Origin: Asterella californica | Taxonomy: Eukaryota > Streptophyta > Marchantiopsida > Marchantiales > Aytoniaceae | DNA: 64,000 nt | Reading direction: 5' to 3' | Assembly: GCA_036924285.1 (NCBI GenBank) | Contig: JAYKYS010000005.1 | Coordinates: 24,588,001 to 24,652,000, forward strand | Shown here: positions 23,775-36,544 of the stretch, one piece after another | How positions within the stretch are numbered: position 1 is the first letter of the stretch | Layout: each line of letters starts with the position of its first letter | Position numbers and translations under genes: made by a program | The notes under the pieces: generated by a model | Database searches by the model: none | The model's input: only the letters and a program-made list of their open reading frames with translations | Told to the model about the DNA's origin: nothing

Positions 23775-25048
23775 ACATACCTCCTGCTGAATTTTAGTAC
23801 TTTATCTCATGTGTTACGATGAGGTTTGAAACTCTCAATGGTCAATGTTGAGGATGCTGGACGTGATAGTCAGGCTACAGAAAATATTCTAAGTCCAAGA
23901 GCGCACAAGTGATAGTGAGAAATATATTTGGTTGTCTGTCCTTTTCTTGCTACATGTTGTGGAAAGAAGTAGCGTATAGAACTACTAAATGAACATTGGT
24001 TCCAAAACACGTACGAGAGATTCCGAATCACATAGTGACTCAACCAAGTACATGTATATCCGCCTCTTGAGGCAACCACATCCAGGCAAGACGTTCTCGG
24101 TAACTGCGTCAGAGACTCAGAGCGAGCAGTTCGTAGACTCATAACTTGAAAAATTCCACCATGGACGAAGTGCATTCGTGGCGGAATCTGATAGGAAATA
24201 TCTCCTGCATTGACACTTGGTTGATCGCTCTTCGCCTTTGGACGTACCGTCTGCTTTCTCCTCCGGGTTCGATTTCTCCTCCAAACTTCTCTGCTGAGTC
24301 GACGAGACTGGTGGAGAAACACTCCAGCTAAAAATGGAGTCGTGAGTCAGAGATGGTAGAGTTGGCATAGGTTTCAAAGTTTTTACACTGAGATCGTTCT
24401 TGTACGAGCTTGATTTCGGCTTCTTCTGAGAGGAGCTTCTGCTATTCTGTCAAATGAGGTGAGAGCTATAGGTGAACGTGTGAAAGTTACTCCAGACAGC
24501 GGAGACTGTACCAGTTGTTCTTTTCGCTGACGGTGGTTGCTACTTATGTTTGGAGATTCGTACTCTGTGTGTTGAAACTTCTTGCGGGGCATGCGGAATT
24601 GTGATACTGTCCCTCTTCTCGTTCTTTTGGTTGATGTATGTGACTTTTACGTTTTTCCGTTTTGGTCTGGCTGGTAGAAGCTTGAAACAACGAATCAAAA
24701 TGAACTCCAAAATGAACTTGACTCTCGAAAGTTGGGAATCAGTGTGCTTGGGCATCGAGTTCTGTTTTAAATGGAACTGCTGATCTCTGTCAGTTTCATC
24801 AGCTTTGGGAGGAGAGCTCCGAGTGTCCTGTCTGACTGAGCGGGAATGTTATGGTGACAGGGCAGACTGCAGCAGTGGACTTCAAAACGATTTGATCGAG
24901 ACGCGCCAGACTGTAGCCCTGCTTGTGGTGTTTGCAGATGCTTTTGAGTAAGTGGTGAGACAGGGCATAATCTTGCCCTGAAGTCTAGATCTTGAGTGCA
25001 GGAAAATTTAATCTAGTCCATTCAGGAAGTCTACCATACGTACGAGAT
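23775..25048. other. Region between tRNA-Ile and the CBS gene start
   Basis: Contains the presumed promoter and 5' leader of the CBS gene. Minus-strand frames at 23870-24377 (up to 150 codons) match nothing I recognise and are probably chance. An in-frame TAG lies just upstream of the chosen CBS ATG, but a 5' exon cannot be excluded (AG at about 25000). Confidence 0.4.
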
Positions 25049-27902
25049 ATGGACAGCAGCACGCTGAAAAGATTAGTGTCGGACACAGAGAGGGGTCTGT
25101 CTCAGAAGAAGGATGCGGTGGCACGGAACGTGGAGGATGTTTCGAATGAAGGCGAGAGCGGGATTGCGCAGCTGCGCGGCGTCCCGCCGACAGAGGCACT
25201 AAAAGTGTTCTTCGACCGCATACCTGTGCAGTCGATCCCAGGGATTGACAACAGTGGAGGTACGCAGACACATACTGAACCCTCCGGATAGGGTTTAATG
25301 ACACTCGTTTGAACTTCAAGGGATCGGCCGTTATACTGTAAGTAATTGCTCGTGTTCTGGTTCAGTTAGCAGGCAGAGGCGAAAGTTTGAGTCGGAAGTG
25401 GCATGTTTTTGACTCCTTTATTACTGGTATGGCTGTGGAGCTAGTGGTGGAAGTGGACGCAGGGCAGACGATAGAAGAAGCAATGCGGCTTCTGTACAAG
25501 CAAGATGTGTTGGGAGCCCCCGTGGTTGACAACCCTCTAAATACGGACATGGGCGGGGCCCTCGCCAACCAGTACATTGGACTCGTGGATCTCGGGTCCA
25601 TGATACTCTGGGCGCTGGAGGTAATACCTCTGATTGTCCACTTCTCTTCCGCAAGATTCAGAATAGTTTCCGTGAACAGTTGGCTTGTATGTGTTCGGAA
25701 AGTAGAAGTTTCGTGTCCCTTAGGACACTGGGATCGGGTTCAGGTTGAGTTCAGATCCCGAATTCTCACCTTAAAACTTATGGTCATCCAATCTTCAGTT
25801 AAATGGTCGTACAAGAATAGATGTGAAGCTGTGAAGCAACTATTCCTCTCTGGAGAAAGTAATCACCCACACAAGTAGTACGAACGACAGCATGATCGAG
25901 AAGGCTATAAATTTTTTCTGATTCACTAATTTCAAAGTAATTAGTGACAGGCTTGAGTGCAAAGGCTGGGGACTCGGCTAAATTTCGGAGGTTCAGAGTC
26001 GAGATTGTTATGACTTTTGGAAAGGAATCTCAAAACCCTTTGCACTCAAGCCTGTCACTAATTACTTTCATGGTGAAGTGAGATAAAACATTCTTTTACG
26101 GTTGCTAGTCTGGGTGCCCAAAAACACGTTTCCTCGATCAACACCGCATTTTGCTGTCGCCAGGAGTTTGAAGTCGCAGTTCCACAAGCACAAGTGAGGG
26201 GCCTACTCTTCGAAGAAGACAAAGAAACTTCGGATGACCAGGGTGCCGAAGGTTCAGAGGGTGCGGCCAAGACAGCAGCAGAAGGCAAGGATGATTTCTG
26301 GTCACTATTGACTCGTCTTGATGATATTGGTAGCGCAAAGGTGCCTTTCGATCTTGTTTCCTGGTCAAAGTTTACCCTCTTTATCAATTTTTTATAGCAC
26401 TCTTAACTCGGAGACCAAGAGTACTGCCAAGATACCAACTAGTTTCTTGTTTCTTAGTTGAAAAATATGGCTTTATCCGTAATCTGTGTCTTTATAATAC
26501 CAGTTTGTGAACGCAGGTTGGTGCCTTGGCTAGGTCCTTCAGATGGGGCCCGTTCTTGCCTGTCCATCCGGAGAACTCACTCCTGCACGTTTTGCTACTT
26601 CTTTCGAAGCACAGTCTGAAGGCTGCACCAGTGGTCGATATAGATGAAAATAAGGTGACAGGTTTCATCACTCAGGTACGATGGGTAACTCTCTTTGATC
26701 TCAGGCCGTTGTCATTGCAAAATGATGGGGTAGTCACATTATTTTCAAGTCATGTTAAGGCGTGCGCTTTGGCCATGTCTTAGAGGAGGAGAAAGTGGGC
26801 TATGAAGTTAGGAGGCTCATTTCTCTGACAGTGGTTCTTTTGTCTATGCTTGAAGCTATTTGCCGTCTGACGGTTCTCGGTTTTAGGCTGTTCATTCTTT
26901 TCCAAAGGTAATCACGCATAAACTTTGTATACGGTATAGTTGTGCCTGATAAAGTGCAGACGGTTTTTCGGTTTGACACCAGGATGCAGCAATGCATCTC
27001 CTTCTGCAGTGCAGTGGGCTTTCATGGTTCGACAACATAGCGGAGAAGCAAGTAGGCGAATTCAGGTCCGTTTCCGGCATAACACGCTAGAGTTTTCGCC
27101 TTACGTCGATACCGTTACAAATATATAGCACAGAGTTCAGCGCATCAGTCGGAGAGGCTTCTGACAGGAGAGGCTTTACTGTCACTTGCGTGGTTGTGTA
27201 GATTCCAAGCCGACACGCCTCCGGGATCACTCGTGTACGTACATGGAGATAAGCCGTTGATTGATGCGTTCCACTGTCTATGGAAGTACAGAGTCACAGC
27301 TGTCCCAGTAATTGACCGCGAAACAAATCAGCTGATCGGCAGTGTTCGGACCGCAGATGCAAGAATCTTGCTCAGGGATCGTGACCTCTTCAAGGGCAGA
27401 AGGTATGCTTTAGCTAGGAGCATCGATATGATGAAAAAGATGTACTGTGCTGTCCCCGTCTACTGGTATGTGAACATTAAACTTCAGTGACAAGTCGCGA
27501 CTCCATTGATCATGTCAGAACTGGAATCGTGTGGGCAGGACGATACCTGTGACAGAGTTCATGGAGGCTGATTTGCACTGCACGGACTGGACGGACGAAA
27601 GACAAAGAAGCGAGCTGGAGGAAGATTTCGGGGCGGCGATCTCAGCAGCTGCTCTTTCTCTGGGATCGTTCAGACTTCCTCGAATGCGGGAGCCTGTAAC
27701 AAGCACCGCGACAGAGACACTCAAGGAGACGATCCAGAAACTCGTTGCTGCGCGGAGCGATCGCAGCTTCATGATAGATGCTGAGAGACGTCTTACGGGA
27801 GTGATAACCCTCCGCGACATCATTGTTCAGTTCTCCCCGCCTCTGGGAGAAGACCCTAATCGCCGTAATAACTGGGGCGATCTGTTCGAAAATGCGCTTT
27901 AG
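25049..27902 (+). CDS. CBS-domain protein with four CBS repeats, AMPK-gamma/SNF4-like
   Basis: Seven exons: 25049-25259, 25373-25620, 26164-26340, 26517-26675, 26983-27065, 27202-27402 and 27539-27902. All introns are GT-AG, the frame closes without gaps, and the product is 480 residues. CBS 1 lies in exon 2 (TIEEAMRLLYKQDVLGAPVVD, YIGLVDLGSM), CBS 2 in exon 4 and the start of exon 5 (HSLKAAPVVDIDENKVTGFIT), CBS 3 in exon 6 (KPLIDAFHCLWKYRVTAVPVID) and CBS 4 in exon 7 (ETIQKLVAARSDRSFMID, LTGVITLRDII). An acidic low-complexity linker (EEDKETSDDQ...) separates CBS 1 and 2. Four CBS domains form two Bateman modules that bind adenosine nucleotides in the gamma subunit of AMPK/SnRK1 kinases, so a regulatory role in energy sensing is likely. 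It could instead be a PV42-like plant CBS protein. The start is the first in-frame ATG after an upstream stop. Confidence 0.85.
25934..26068. repeat. Perfect 32-bp inverted repeat in intron 2 of the CBS gene
   Basis: The left arm (25934-25965) starts AAAGTAATTAGTGACAGG. The right arm (26037-26068) is its exact reverse complement, ending CCTGTCACTAATTACTTT. The loop is 71 bases. A 32-bp stem without a mismatch in an intron is unusual. It could be a recent MITE, a structured intronic RNA or a small-RNA precursor. No target duplication is obvious at the edges. Confidence 0.9.
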
Positions 27903-28212
27903 AATACTACTATTTTATGAACTAGGAAATGATGTTCTCGACATATGTTTTCGGGTAACTTAAAAGCTCCGGTTGCGGATTTCTGTTCAGAGAGTGGAAG
28001 AAAATAGGCAGGGGAACGAAATATGTATATAGTCCTGGCAACTACCGTCTTGGAAGTTCTGGATCTTGCGTCCTCGCTCACGATGGTTGCAGCATGGACA
28101 CTGTAATCTATATTCTCAATATCCAGGTGATTGTGCTTGAAACTGTTCTTGTGCACGGAAAACACTCTTCTATGCGTGCGTTTATTCATTCTCATAAGGC
28201 ATAGTACAGTTT

Positions 28213-28320
28213 CTGCCATGCGTTAGCGAAGCTATACGGAAATTCTGAAGAACAGAAGGGACAGGAGAACTTTTGTCTGGTAATGTATTTTGTCGTATAG
28301 GTTACGGTTAAGAAATGAGA
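28213..28320 (+). repeat. Dispersed repeat downstream of the CBS gene
   Basis: Direct partner of 23232-23345 (see there). Confidence 0.5.
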
Positions 28321-29046
28321 ATTAAGATAGTTAAAGCTCGAATAGCTCAAGTGTTCCAGTGACCGAGAGGACATTATTTTGCGGGGTTGCTTTCAGAGAA
28401 CTGAGAAATATAACCGTTATGCAAAATATCCCTTCTAATCCCAATTTGGTATATGTGGGATAAGGAATCCAGTAAAAGCTATTACCATCTTTACAGGTTT
28501 CTGATTCATCCCCGAATAAGTATTGACCAAAAAAATCTTAAACTGAAAACTTCGAGGTTATTTGGAAAATAAGAGAAAAGTTTTTAAGTGAAGATTTCGG
28601 GGTTTCTTGGAAAAAAGAGAATCTTTTTTGAATTATGATAAAATATTTTTTCTGGATTGGATCATAAAAATAGATAAGTTCATATACTTCTTTCCTCTGA
28701 ACATGAAGGAGATGGTTTAGCATGCTTCTCATTATATGATAATGCATGCTTTATACGTTCATATGATGTTAGTATCTCTTGTTACGACATGAATAATATC
28801 TCTCCCCACGGCCTTGTACAGTGAATTTCGTTTTCTTTTATCTGGAAACGTCTAGGTGTTATAAAAATGTCTTATAATAAATTATTATAAAATATTAAAT
28901 GAATTTATAAATATTATATATTAACTCATCTCAGTCAAGTCACCAGGATATCACCCATAAGTGTAATCCGGACTGATGCGTTACTGGTAGGATAAAGCCG
29001 GGACACCATTCTCAAACGGCGTCATTTTGTGAAAAAAATAATTTAG

Positions 29047-29078
29047 ATTCTAACCCTTCTCGCGAGAAAGGTTAGAAT
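29047..29078. repeat. Hairpin around CTTCTCGCGAGAA
   Basis: ATTCTAACC and GGTTAGAAT form outer arms, with TTCTCG/CGAGAA inside; one unpaired base per arm. Same design as 290-331 and 729-779. Confidence 0.6.
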
Positions 29079-29566
29079 ATAAATTATATCTCATGAGGTG
29101 AATATACATCTCAAACGTCTTGTGGGACGTGGTAAAAAGAAGACAAGTGACGAAAGTGGAAGAATATTCATGACAATCGATTGGTAATTGAGAACTTATA
29201 TTCTTATGGTTGTGTTCAACACGATGTTTATATAATAAACTTTACGCACTGGTAGCTTGTTTTCTTATGGTTGTATTCAGTTCTTGTGTTCATATAATAA
29301 TATATAAATATATTAGTTTGATTTTAATACAACAAAGTCAAAAATGATAAATACATAAGATTGCCTATCGTACACTTTGCACTCTCATCCAAAACTTACA
29401 CTTGGCTGTTCTCATTTGAAAACCTCTAAGTACAAGATGCGAATACTTATTCTCCTAAGTGATATAAGCCAGTGGCCTTAGAAGAATAATTATAATTTGT
29501 ATGTTCATTTATACACTAACTTTTAACAGGAAAAATTAGTATATAAATTAACAAATTCACATATTT

Positions 29567-29590
29567 CCCTCTTCCAGTATCGGAAGAGGG
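29567..29590. repeat. Hairpin CCCTCTTCC...GGAAGAGGG
   Basis: Nine-base perfect arms and a 6-base loop, a second copy of the 254-275 hairpin stem. It is followed directly by GTTTAGGGTTTAG, two plant telomere units (telo-box). Confidence 0.6.
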
Positions 29591-31191
29591 TTTAGGGTTT
29601 AGATATGCATGTGAAGGCATGCATATCTGATTGTTTTGTGTAAGAAGACGCTCCAAAAATCAACATAAACAGCTCCTGAAGCAGTAATGCTTTATGAAAA
29701 TGAAACAAGTAACTACCTTAGCAATGGACTCCGGAGCTATGCGTTAACGATTTATCACTTTCCTCTCTCCTTTCCAGGTTTCACAGCGATTCCCTTCATC
29801 TTCCTCTCTTCTCAAACCCCGAGTATGAGTGAAACAGTTTGAACGGGAATATTCTTTATTTCCGCTCGGTGTATTCTGAGTCTAATTTAATTTAATAACA
29901 TTATTCGTCTAGAGTTACTATATATATATAGCAAGACGCGTGTCATTTCAGATTTATGATTTTGTGCTTTCATATGCTGATGTGTAATAAACTGAACTAT
30001 AGTATATATAAAATATTGAATTGAGTTCTATGAATTTAGCAATGTAAAACTCAGATATCTATTTCTCAAGTTGCTTTTCTCGTTTTTACTATGACAAGAT
30101 TCACTCTCTCATCATAAAGAATCTGATAACATACATATTTCCCAGTCGCTTGTCATTTATAACCCTTTTGATGCAACTCACCTTGAACCAATCAAGTTCC
30201 TCGATTTTAGTCCTCATATTACTTTCCTTTACCACGTTGGACTAGATGCTTGGGATGCATATTCACTGTAGTTTTATTGCTGCATTCTGAATTTATGATA
30301 TTCAATTCGTTCTATGTATTGAAATGTCACTGTATTTATTGTATGAAATATTTATTATATTTATTATAAAACTTTATTCGTCTCTTCATGTAATAGTCAA
30401 TCTTACAACAAAGAAATTCCGTCTTAAAGAGTTAAAAGGACAATTACCGTCAAGAGGAGAGCAGTCTATGAACCTAATGCTACATCTTTCATTGTCGAGT
30501 AGTGCATGAATTATACTGACTCCACTCATCCGAGGTTAAGGAGCTCATGAACTGCATGGACTACATAATTTTCGTGGAGACTAGTCCACAAATTTATGGA
30601 ATATATTACTTTGATGGAGAACCGTCAATAACTTCATGCAATATACTCTTTCGATTCAAAGTTCTCCAAGAATTTCATGGGTTCATTTGGTGCGGAGTAT
30701 TTCATCATGGATTATACTTTAGCAACGTGGAAGGATTTATAATCTACATCTCTTTATAGCTAGTGTAGAATTGTCCATGAAATTTCATGGCAGCTCATAG
30801 TCTAGAAAGAGTTGTGCTTGATTTCAAAAGTTGAAATCATTTAAAAAATGCCAATAACTCTGAAAAATAACCCTGAAGTCCAATAACCATTCCAAAACAA
30901 AATATATCTGTATCTTGTCAAAGATGTCAATGTATTTAGACAACTGAACATTGATTTGTCAAAATACAAAAAGATGCAAAAAGATGATTTTGAATATAAC
31001 ATTCATGACTAATCATTTAATAGTGGATTGGATCTGAAGATATGAAGAAACTAAAATAATTACCCACAACTCCCAAGTATCTTCTCATGGGTTCTTCATT
31101 TGTAATTCCGTATCATGCTAACCTTAGTTTACAATGAGATAAAAAAATTAAAATATTCAGAACTGATATAATTAATAATTTTGATAGGAGT

Positions 31192-32760
31192 CGAAATTTA
31201 CTATCTTGGGAAGTGACAGTTTTACGGGTAATTTTAGCTAACTGTCCATGTGGCAGAATAGACAGCGCATGAGTAGAAAGTAAGTTTCTAAACCAAAGCA
31301 GGAAGCCGACTGCATGTGAGGTGGTGGTCTTCTGACAGCGCCTCATCTCCCTGATTGCAAGTTAGGATTGGAGGGGATCTCCCATGCGCCTCAAGGCAAT
31401 AGTATAAGTTAAGATACAGAACAAGATTTCGTACATACTTGTGACACACTGGTGAGACACATGTGAGAGACATTAGACACATGTGAGAGACACATGTGAG
31501 AGACATTGTACACACATTACGCTCAATGCTAGAGACATACGAATAGATTTGGATTACACAGGAGGGGTCTGCATTCTCGCTTCCAGCAGTGGATCAAAGA
31601 TGTAGATAAATGTAATGGACAGCTTAGAGCAGAGAATGGCATCATCGTGTAGTCCTGTTTCTAAGCTGGTGTGTCGAGGAGTAGGAACATGAAGTAAAGG
31701 GAGTGAGCTTCCCAACACCAATGTACCTTCTTCTCGGGAAATGGATTTTGGATTTGAGTGCAGACGCTTTGTTTGTGTTTTCTGGGCAGTGGGTTTCCTC
31801 GAATTCACACCCAATTGTGCATGGGAAGCCTTCTTCTGGAGTGGTGGTGATTGTTAGAAGTTGTGTAGAGTCGGAGCTTGTCTCATCCAGTGGAGCACTT
31901 AGGATCCACGTAGGGACGGTCCTATGGGTAAGCGATCCCAGAAGACGAAGTAGTCGGAGCAACGACAGAAGAAAAAAAAAGACTTCTTTCCACATCAGAA
32001 GACGACATCCTCGAGTAGAAGACTGTGTAACTATAAGCGAATTTGTGGTCTTCTTCCCCAAATTACTACAAGCAGGGATGGCTTGTTGGTCAAGATCCGG
32101 ACTAGAAGCATGTCGGAGTCTTAATTTCTCATTTTCATCTTGTTTTCTCTTGTTTGGATTTTCTCTTCTTCTCCATCTTCTCTCATCTTCCCATCTTCCC
32201 ATCTTATTCTAGTGAGCTTTCAAGACTTCTATTGAGCTTCCGTGAAGGTAAATGTCGTTGTAGTGCTGCAGGAAGACCGTTTCCGTAGGCAGAAGCTTAA
32301 GAAGGCTACAAGGGGCATACAACTTGTGATTGATCTAACCCCGTCGGAACTGGAAGAGTAATGTGTGATAGACTGTGGTAATTTGACGGCTACGAAGCAG
32401 GAGTAGTCTTCTGGAGGTGTGAGAAGCCGAGTTGAGTCCTCAGAAGTCGAGAATTGTTTCAGGAAGACTGTCGTGGGAAGATTGGAAGCCGTGACCTGGA
32501 AGCAGAAAGCGTCTTCTCGAACTTCCTAGTACACATCTGTGTGATATTTTAGGTGGTAGTTGTTTGTTTAGGTCCAGAGCACCTCTTGAAGGGTCTGAAA
32601 GCCGTGTGGTTTTATGAGAAGACGGGATTTCTAGATAAAAGCCGTGTGTGTGTGTTTGAACAGATCTTAGAACTTAGAGCAGCGATACTTGTGCAAATCC
32701 TTTGTGGGAACGATATCTTCTATACTAAATGGGCAAAAGGAGCAATCCTGCGACACTACA
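31192..32760 (+). repeat. 5' LTR of element A (~1.57 kb)
   Basis: Matches 35835-36544 and 38546-38822 (its own 3' LTR) and the reverse complement of 46331-47811 (unit B). Conserved blocks include GAGCTTCCCAACACC, CACAATTGTGCATGGGAAG, CAAGCAGGGATGGCTTG and the last 60 bases to CACTACA. A run of ACACATGTGAGAGAC repeats (31445-31510) is private to this copy. Confidence 0.7.
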
Positions 32761-32769
32761 AGATGACTC

Positions 32770-33208
32770 ATTGTTCTACTACTGGATACATGTCTGTTGA
32801 GTTAATGTTGGGACGGAAGCCAATGATGCCAACAGAAGAAGACTTCCCTACTTGGGCTACCTTGCCGTGAGAAGACAATATGGATCACGTACAGCTTCTC
32901 TCATTAGCATCAAATAGTTAGAAAGTAGAGAGCAAGATCTTGCAGAAGCACAACAAAAGTTGAAAGCGGCTCGAATTGAAAATAAGGAGAGGTTTGACAA
33001 GACCCATAGGCTTCGACCAAAACTAGTACAAGTTGAGGACTGGGAGTTGGTATACGACAGTACACTATAGAACCAGAACTCTATAACCCGAAAGTTTTTC
33101 AGGAGATGGTTTGGCCCATACATTTTCTCAGATATGTATCAGAATGCTACTTATTCCTTGCAAGAGCTAGATGGTGCATCTTTAAGGCTTCTTCCGAACC
33201 ATCCGTAG
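32770..33208 (+). pseudogene. Gypsy integrase C-terminal remnant of element A
   Basis: Readable in patches: TTGYMSVELMLGRKPMMPTE, then KLKAARIENKERFDKTHRLR, DWELVYDST, a stop, RKFFRRWFGPY and YSLQELDGASLRLLP. These are the post-catalytic part of a gypsy integrase (GPY/F-like motif WFGPY). They show that the accessory frame downstream lies 3' of pol. Stops and a frame change make it inactive. Confidence 0.65.
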
Positions 33209-33439
33209 ACTTCGCTTCTCACGTATCTTCTCACCTTCTGTTAGAAAGTACGATAAATTTCAAAGTGGATTGTCTTCTTAGGAATCCATGCGATGCTTTG
33301 CTTAGTTAGGGATTGCTTAGATATGGCTCGGAAGACGTGATGTACTTAAGAAGCACTGTTAGAATTCTGGAAGACAAAATAGCTGTCTTCTGGAAGACTA
33401 AATTCGTCTTTTGAGAGTGGAAGCTGGATTGTGAGGACC

Positions 33440-35797
33440 TAGTCAGAATTGAGCCTGAGGCTCATAGTAAGTATGTGTGGGTTAGTGTAACAGAAGTTCA
33501 AAATGTTGATGCATCCTCGAGGATTCGTGTTATCGCAAGCAGAGTTGATCGGGGTCAAACCTTTCATCAAGGAGTTGGACCTCGATTTCTTCATATGGGA
33601 CTAGAATCTCACGGATCAGGATATTCTGGAGAAGGTCTGGACATCATTGCCTCACTGAAACCGCGTACCTGTCAAGGCAGGGGTCGCCTGAGGAAGACCA
33701 TCCTTGTGGAGGTAGAGTGGTGACGCAGAGCTTTTCACCGGCCGGAATCAGAGAACCGCGAGTATGAGCTCAAGAAGGAGAAGATCTCCACCATCATCTC
33801 AGGAAAATGACATGTACCTGGGAGTACTACATGCCTCTTCCTGGAAGATAGACAGGGAAGGAACGAATAGAAGATGGAAGCTTACCGGGAGCCGAAGAAG
33901 CGTCTTCTAGGGAAGTTGTACCTTCACCTTTTCTCCAAGGGAAAGATTCAGAAGGTTAGATATCTTGGAGATCAGAATGTGGAATTCTGGAAGCGGTTTG
34001 GACAGGAGACGTCGTCAATTGGAGCGCCTTCTTCCACGTCTACGTCCATGCCGAGTTGGTGTACTTGGGCATCACAGCAAGAGGACATCTCACCCCCTTC
34101 TTCTGCTATATGTACGTGTCCAAGAGGGACCTGAAGGAGAACCAGTTGGTCAAGTATGGGCCAACGAGACAACGAGAAGTGAAGGAAGAGACCTTAGAGG
34201 AAGAAGATTGGACAACTGTCATGTCTTCCCCTCTCCCTCTAGTACCTCAAGAGGGACCAGGCACTCATCAGAAGATGATTACAGTGTGGAAAGATGACTC
34301 CAGCAACACAGAAGACGCGTCGTCACCAAGGAAGATGGGACCTAGGAGCGTTCCTAGGAAGAGTACATCTTTCTCGATCATTCACTCCGAGTCGGATTTG
34401 TAGATATCCCCAGCACCAAGATCACCATGAAGATAGCTTCTATGATCACGGTGAGTCTTCCGAAGACTCCAGAAGCCAAGACTTGGGTTGATGTTCCGAT
34501 TGCATCGGAAGATGCACAGAGAAGAGGACTGCTTCTAAGGTGGGAAGAGATCTTTCACCTCGGAAGACATTGAGGGAAGCATCTTCCCGAGCATCGAAGG
34601 AGAAGACCATTGTGGTGAAAGAGATATCCATGCCTCTAGAAGACAAAGAAGTTATCTCAGATCGATTTGTGAGCATGAACTTGTCTTCTACGAGAAGACG
34701 ACCGGAGGAGTTCAGCGTTCTACGAGAAGACGCTGAACTCCTCCAGTCGTCTTCTTCAGTTCAGAGATCCAGCCAGCGACGGAGTTGGTGGAGAAGTGCA
34801 CGATGGCTCAAGAGAAGCCGCTGCAGCCTGGATTTAGTCTCCAGACCTTGATCCAGCAGGCGAAAACCTAGAAGTAGAAGTTGGAAGCTCTGGAAGCCAA
34901 CCTCCGCATCACGGAGAAGATTACCACAAAGTATAAGGCGGAAGCTTCCGCTTCTATCAAGGAGTTGGCACAGCTACGGAGGACCAACCAGGAGTTGCAG
35001 ATGCGACTTCAGCAGCGCCGAGCAGGAAGTTCTACGGATCAAGGATAAATTAACTGATATTGCAGAGGAGAAGACGACTTGGAGTGCATTACGAGAAGTC
35101 GTGGAAGCCCAAGTTGCAGAACAGAAGAAGCAGCGAGTAGAAGCAGAAGCCCGAGCCAAGGAGATTATGGCGCAGATGGGAGAAGCGCTTCAGAAGAAGT
35201 TCAACTTCATTGCGGGAAGGAAGCTTCTGACCCTAGCTCGTCATGGAACGACGCTTCCAATGAGAGCATGTTCCGCTATCTGGATCGGCAAGTTGAGGAT
35301 ATGAAGACTCTCTACCGTCTTCTCTCAATTTCTCATCTGGCAGCTACGTCTTCTGGTGCACCAAGACCAACCATTGTAGAGGACCTCAACAAGGAGGAGT
35401 TCGACCTCGCTACTTAGTGGTGATAGCGTTGGAAGCCGAGAAGAAGAGCGAGGAAGCTCCGGAAGACAAGACGTCTTCTGGAAGACAGGAAGAGGAGATG
35501 GCTTTCCAGGTGTTCAGAGTGGAGGAGATGACTGTCTCTGACCCCTGCGAGATCACACCAGCTCTCAATGTCAAGCAGGTTGCACAAAAGAGTCAGGAAG
35601 CGCAGATGGATTCGGCTTCCTAGGGACCTCTTCTGGCTTCCGAAGCCATATCAGAAGCACACACGATTAACATTGAGGAGGATGCCACCTCAGCCGCACC
35701 AGAGGTACCAGCAGGGCCACCCATGGTGCCAGAAGCCAAATTAGAAGATCAGACAGATGAGGATCCCACGATGATCACATCTGACGACCAAGAATAG
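33440..35797 (+). pseudogene. Accessory protein frame of element A, heavily frameshifted
   Basis: Homologous piece by piece with the frame of unit B: EPKKRLLGKLYLHLFSKGK, RYLGDQNVEFW, YLGITARGHLTPFFCYMYV, EVKEETLEEEDW and GTHQKM, then the coiled-coil part and the acidic tail ending ...DDQE. The pieces fall in three frames with many single-base shifts and stops, so there is no product. Confidence 0.7.
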
Positions 35798-35834
35798 ATA
35801 GTAGAGGTAGTTAGCTGTTTAGACATGGTTATTT

Positions 35835-36544
35835 TGTAGGAAATCAGAGTCTGCTATTTTAAGATGACTTTTATTTTAAGATGACTGTCCATGTGACAAG
35901 ATAAGCAACGATAGGAAGTACTTTCCAAATTGAGAGAAAGAACCCTGGGAGGTGGTGACCTTCTGACATCATCTCACATAGAGTAGGTCTGCACCTCCGC
36001 TCCCAGCAAGGGATGATAAAGATGTAGACAGTAGTAGACAACATAGACAAGGAACGGCATGTTCATGCAGTCCTGCTTCTAAGCTAGTGTCGACAGAAAG
36101 TGGATGGAGTAAGCTTCCAGAAGCCAATATAACTTCTTCTCGTGGATTGGATTTCAGATTTGATTGCAGAAGTTTTATCTATGTCTTCTGGGGAGTGGGT
36201 TTCATCGAATTCATACTCAATTGTGCATGAGAAGCTTTCCTATTGAGTGGCGGTGATTGTTAGAAGCTGTGCAAAGTCCAAGCTTGTCTCATCCAATGGA
36301 GCACTTCGGACCCACACACGGACTGTCCATGGGAGATTGGTCCCTTGAGTCAGAGTAGTCGAAGCAACGATAGAAGAAGTCGAAAGTCTTCTTTTCACAG
36401 CAGAAGACGTCATCCTCAATTGGAAGACAATGTAACTGTAAGCATATCTTTGATCTTCTTCGGCAATTTACTCAAAGCAGGGATGGCTTGTCAGGATTCG
36501 GACTAGAAGCCTGTCGGAATCTTAATTTCTCCCTTTCCTTTGTT
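35835..36544 (+). repeat. 3' LTR of element A, first part
   Basis: TGTAGGAAATCAG... aligns with the 5' LTR from its start to about 32150, where a family-C LTR interrupts it. Confidence 0.65.

Larger units (their letters stand above)
28381..31191. other. Gene-free stretch between the CBS gene and element A
   Basis: AT-rich. It holds the hairpins at 29047-29078 and 29567-29590, another at about 29508-29548 (ATTTATACACTAA against TTAGTATATAAAT), a telo-box pair, and an 18-base match to the SINE at 59550. No coding region recognised. Confidence 0.45.

Noticed and set aside
23870..24377. Minus-strand frames of up to 150 codons between tRNA-Ile and the CBS gene
   Set aside because: Overlapping frames, no recognisable domain, and no sign of introns or conserved structure.
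27403..27518. Alternative exon 7 start at 27519 of the CBS gene
   Set aside because: That acceptor leaves the frame out of phase with exon 6, while the AG at 27537-27538 restores it exactly.
32740..32762. CACTACA ends read as a CACTA (En/Spm) transposon
   Set aside because: The motif points the wrong way for CACTA ends, the duplication at unit B is 5 bp rather than 3, and gypsy integrase sequence lies inside element A.
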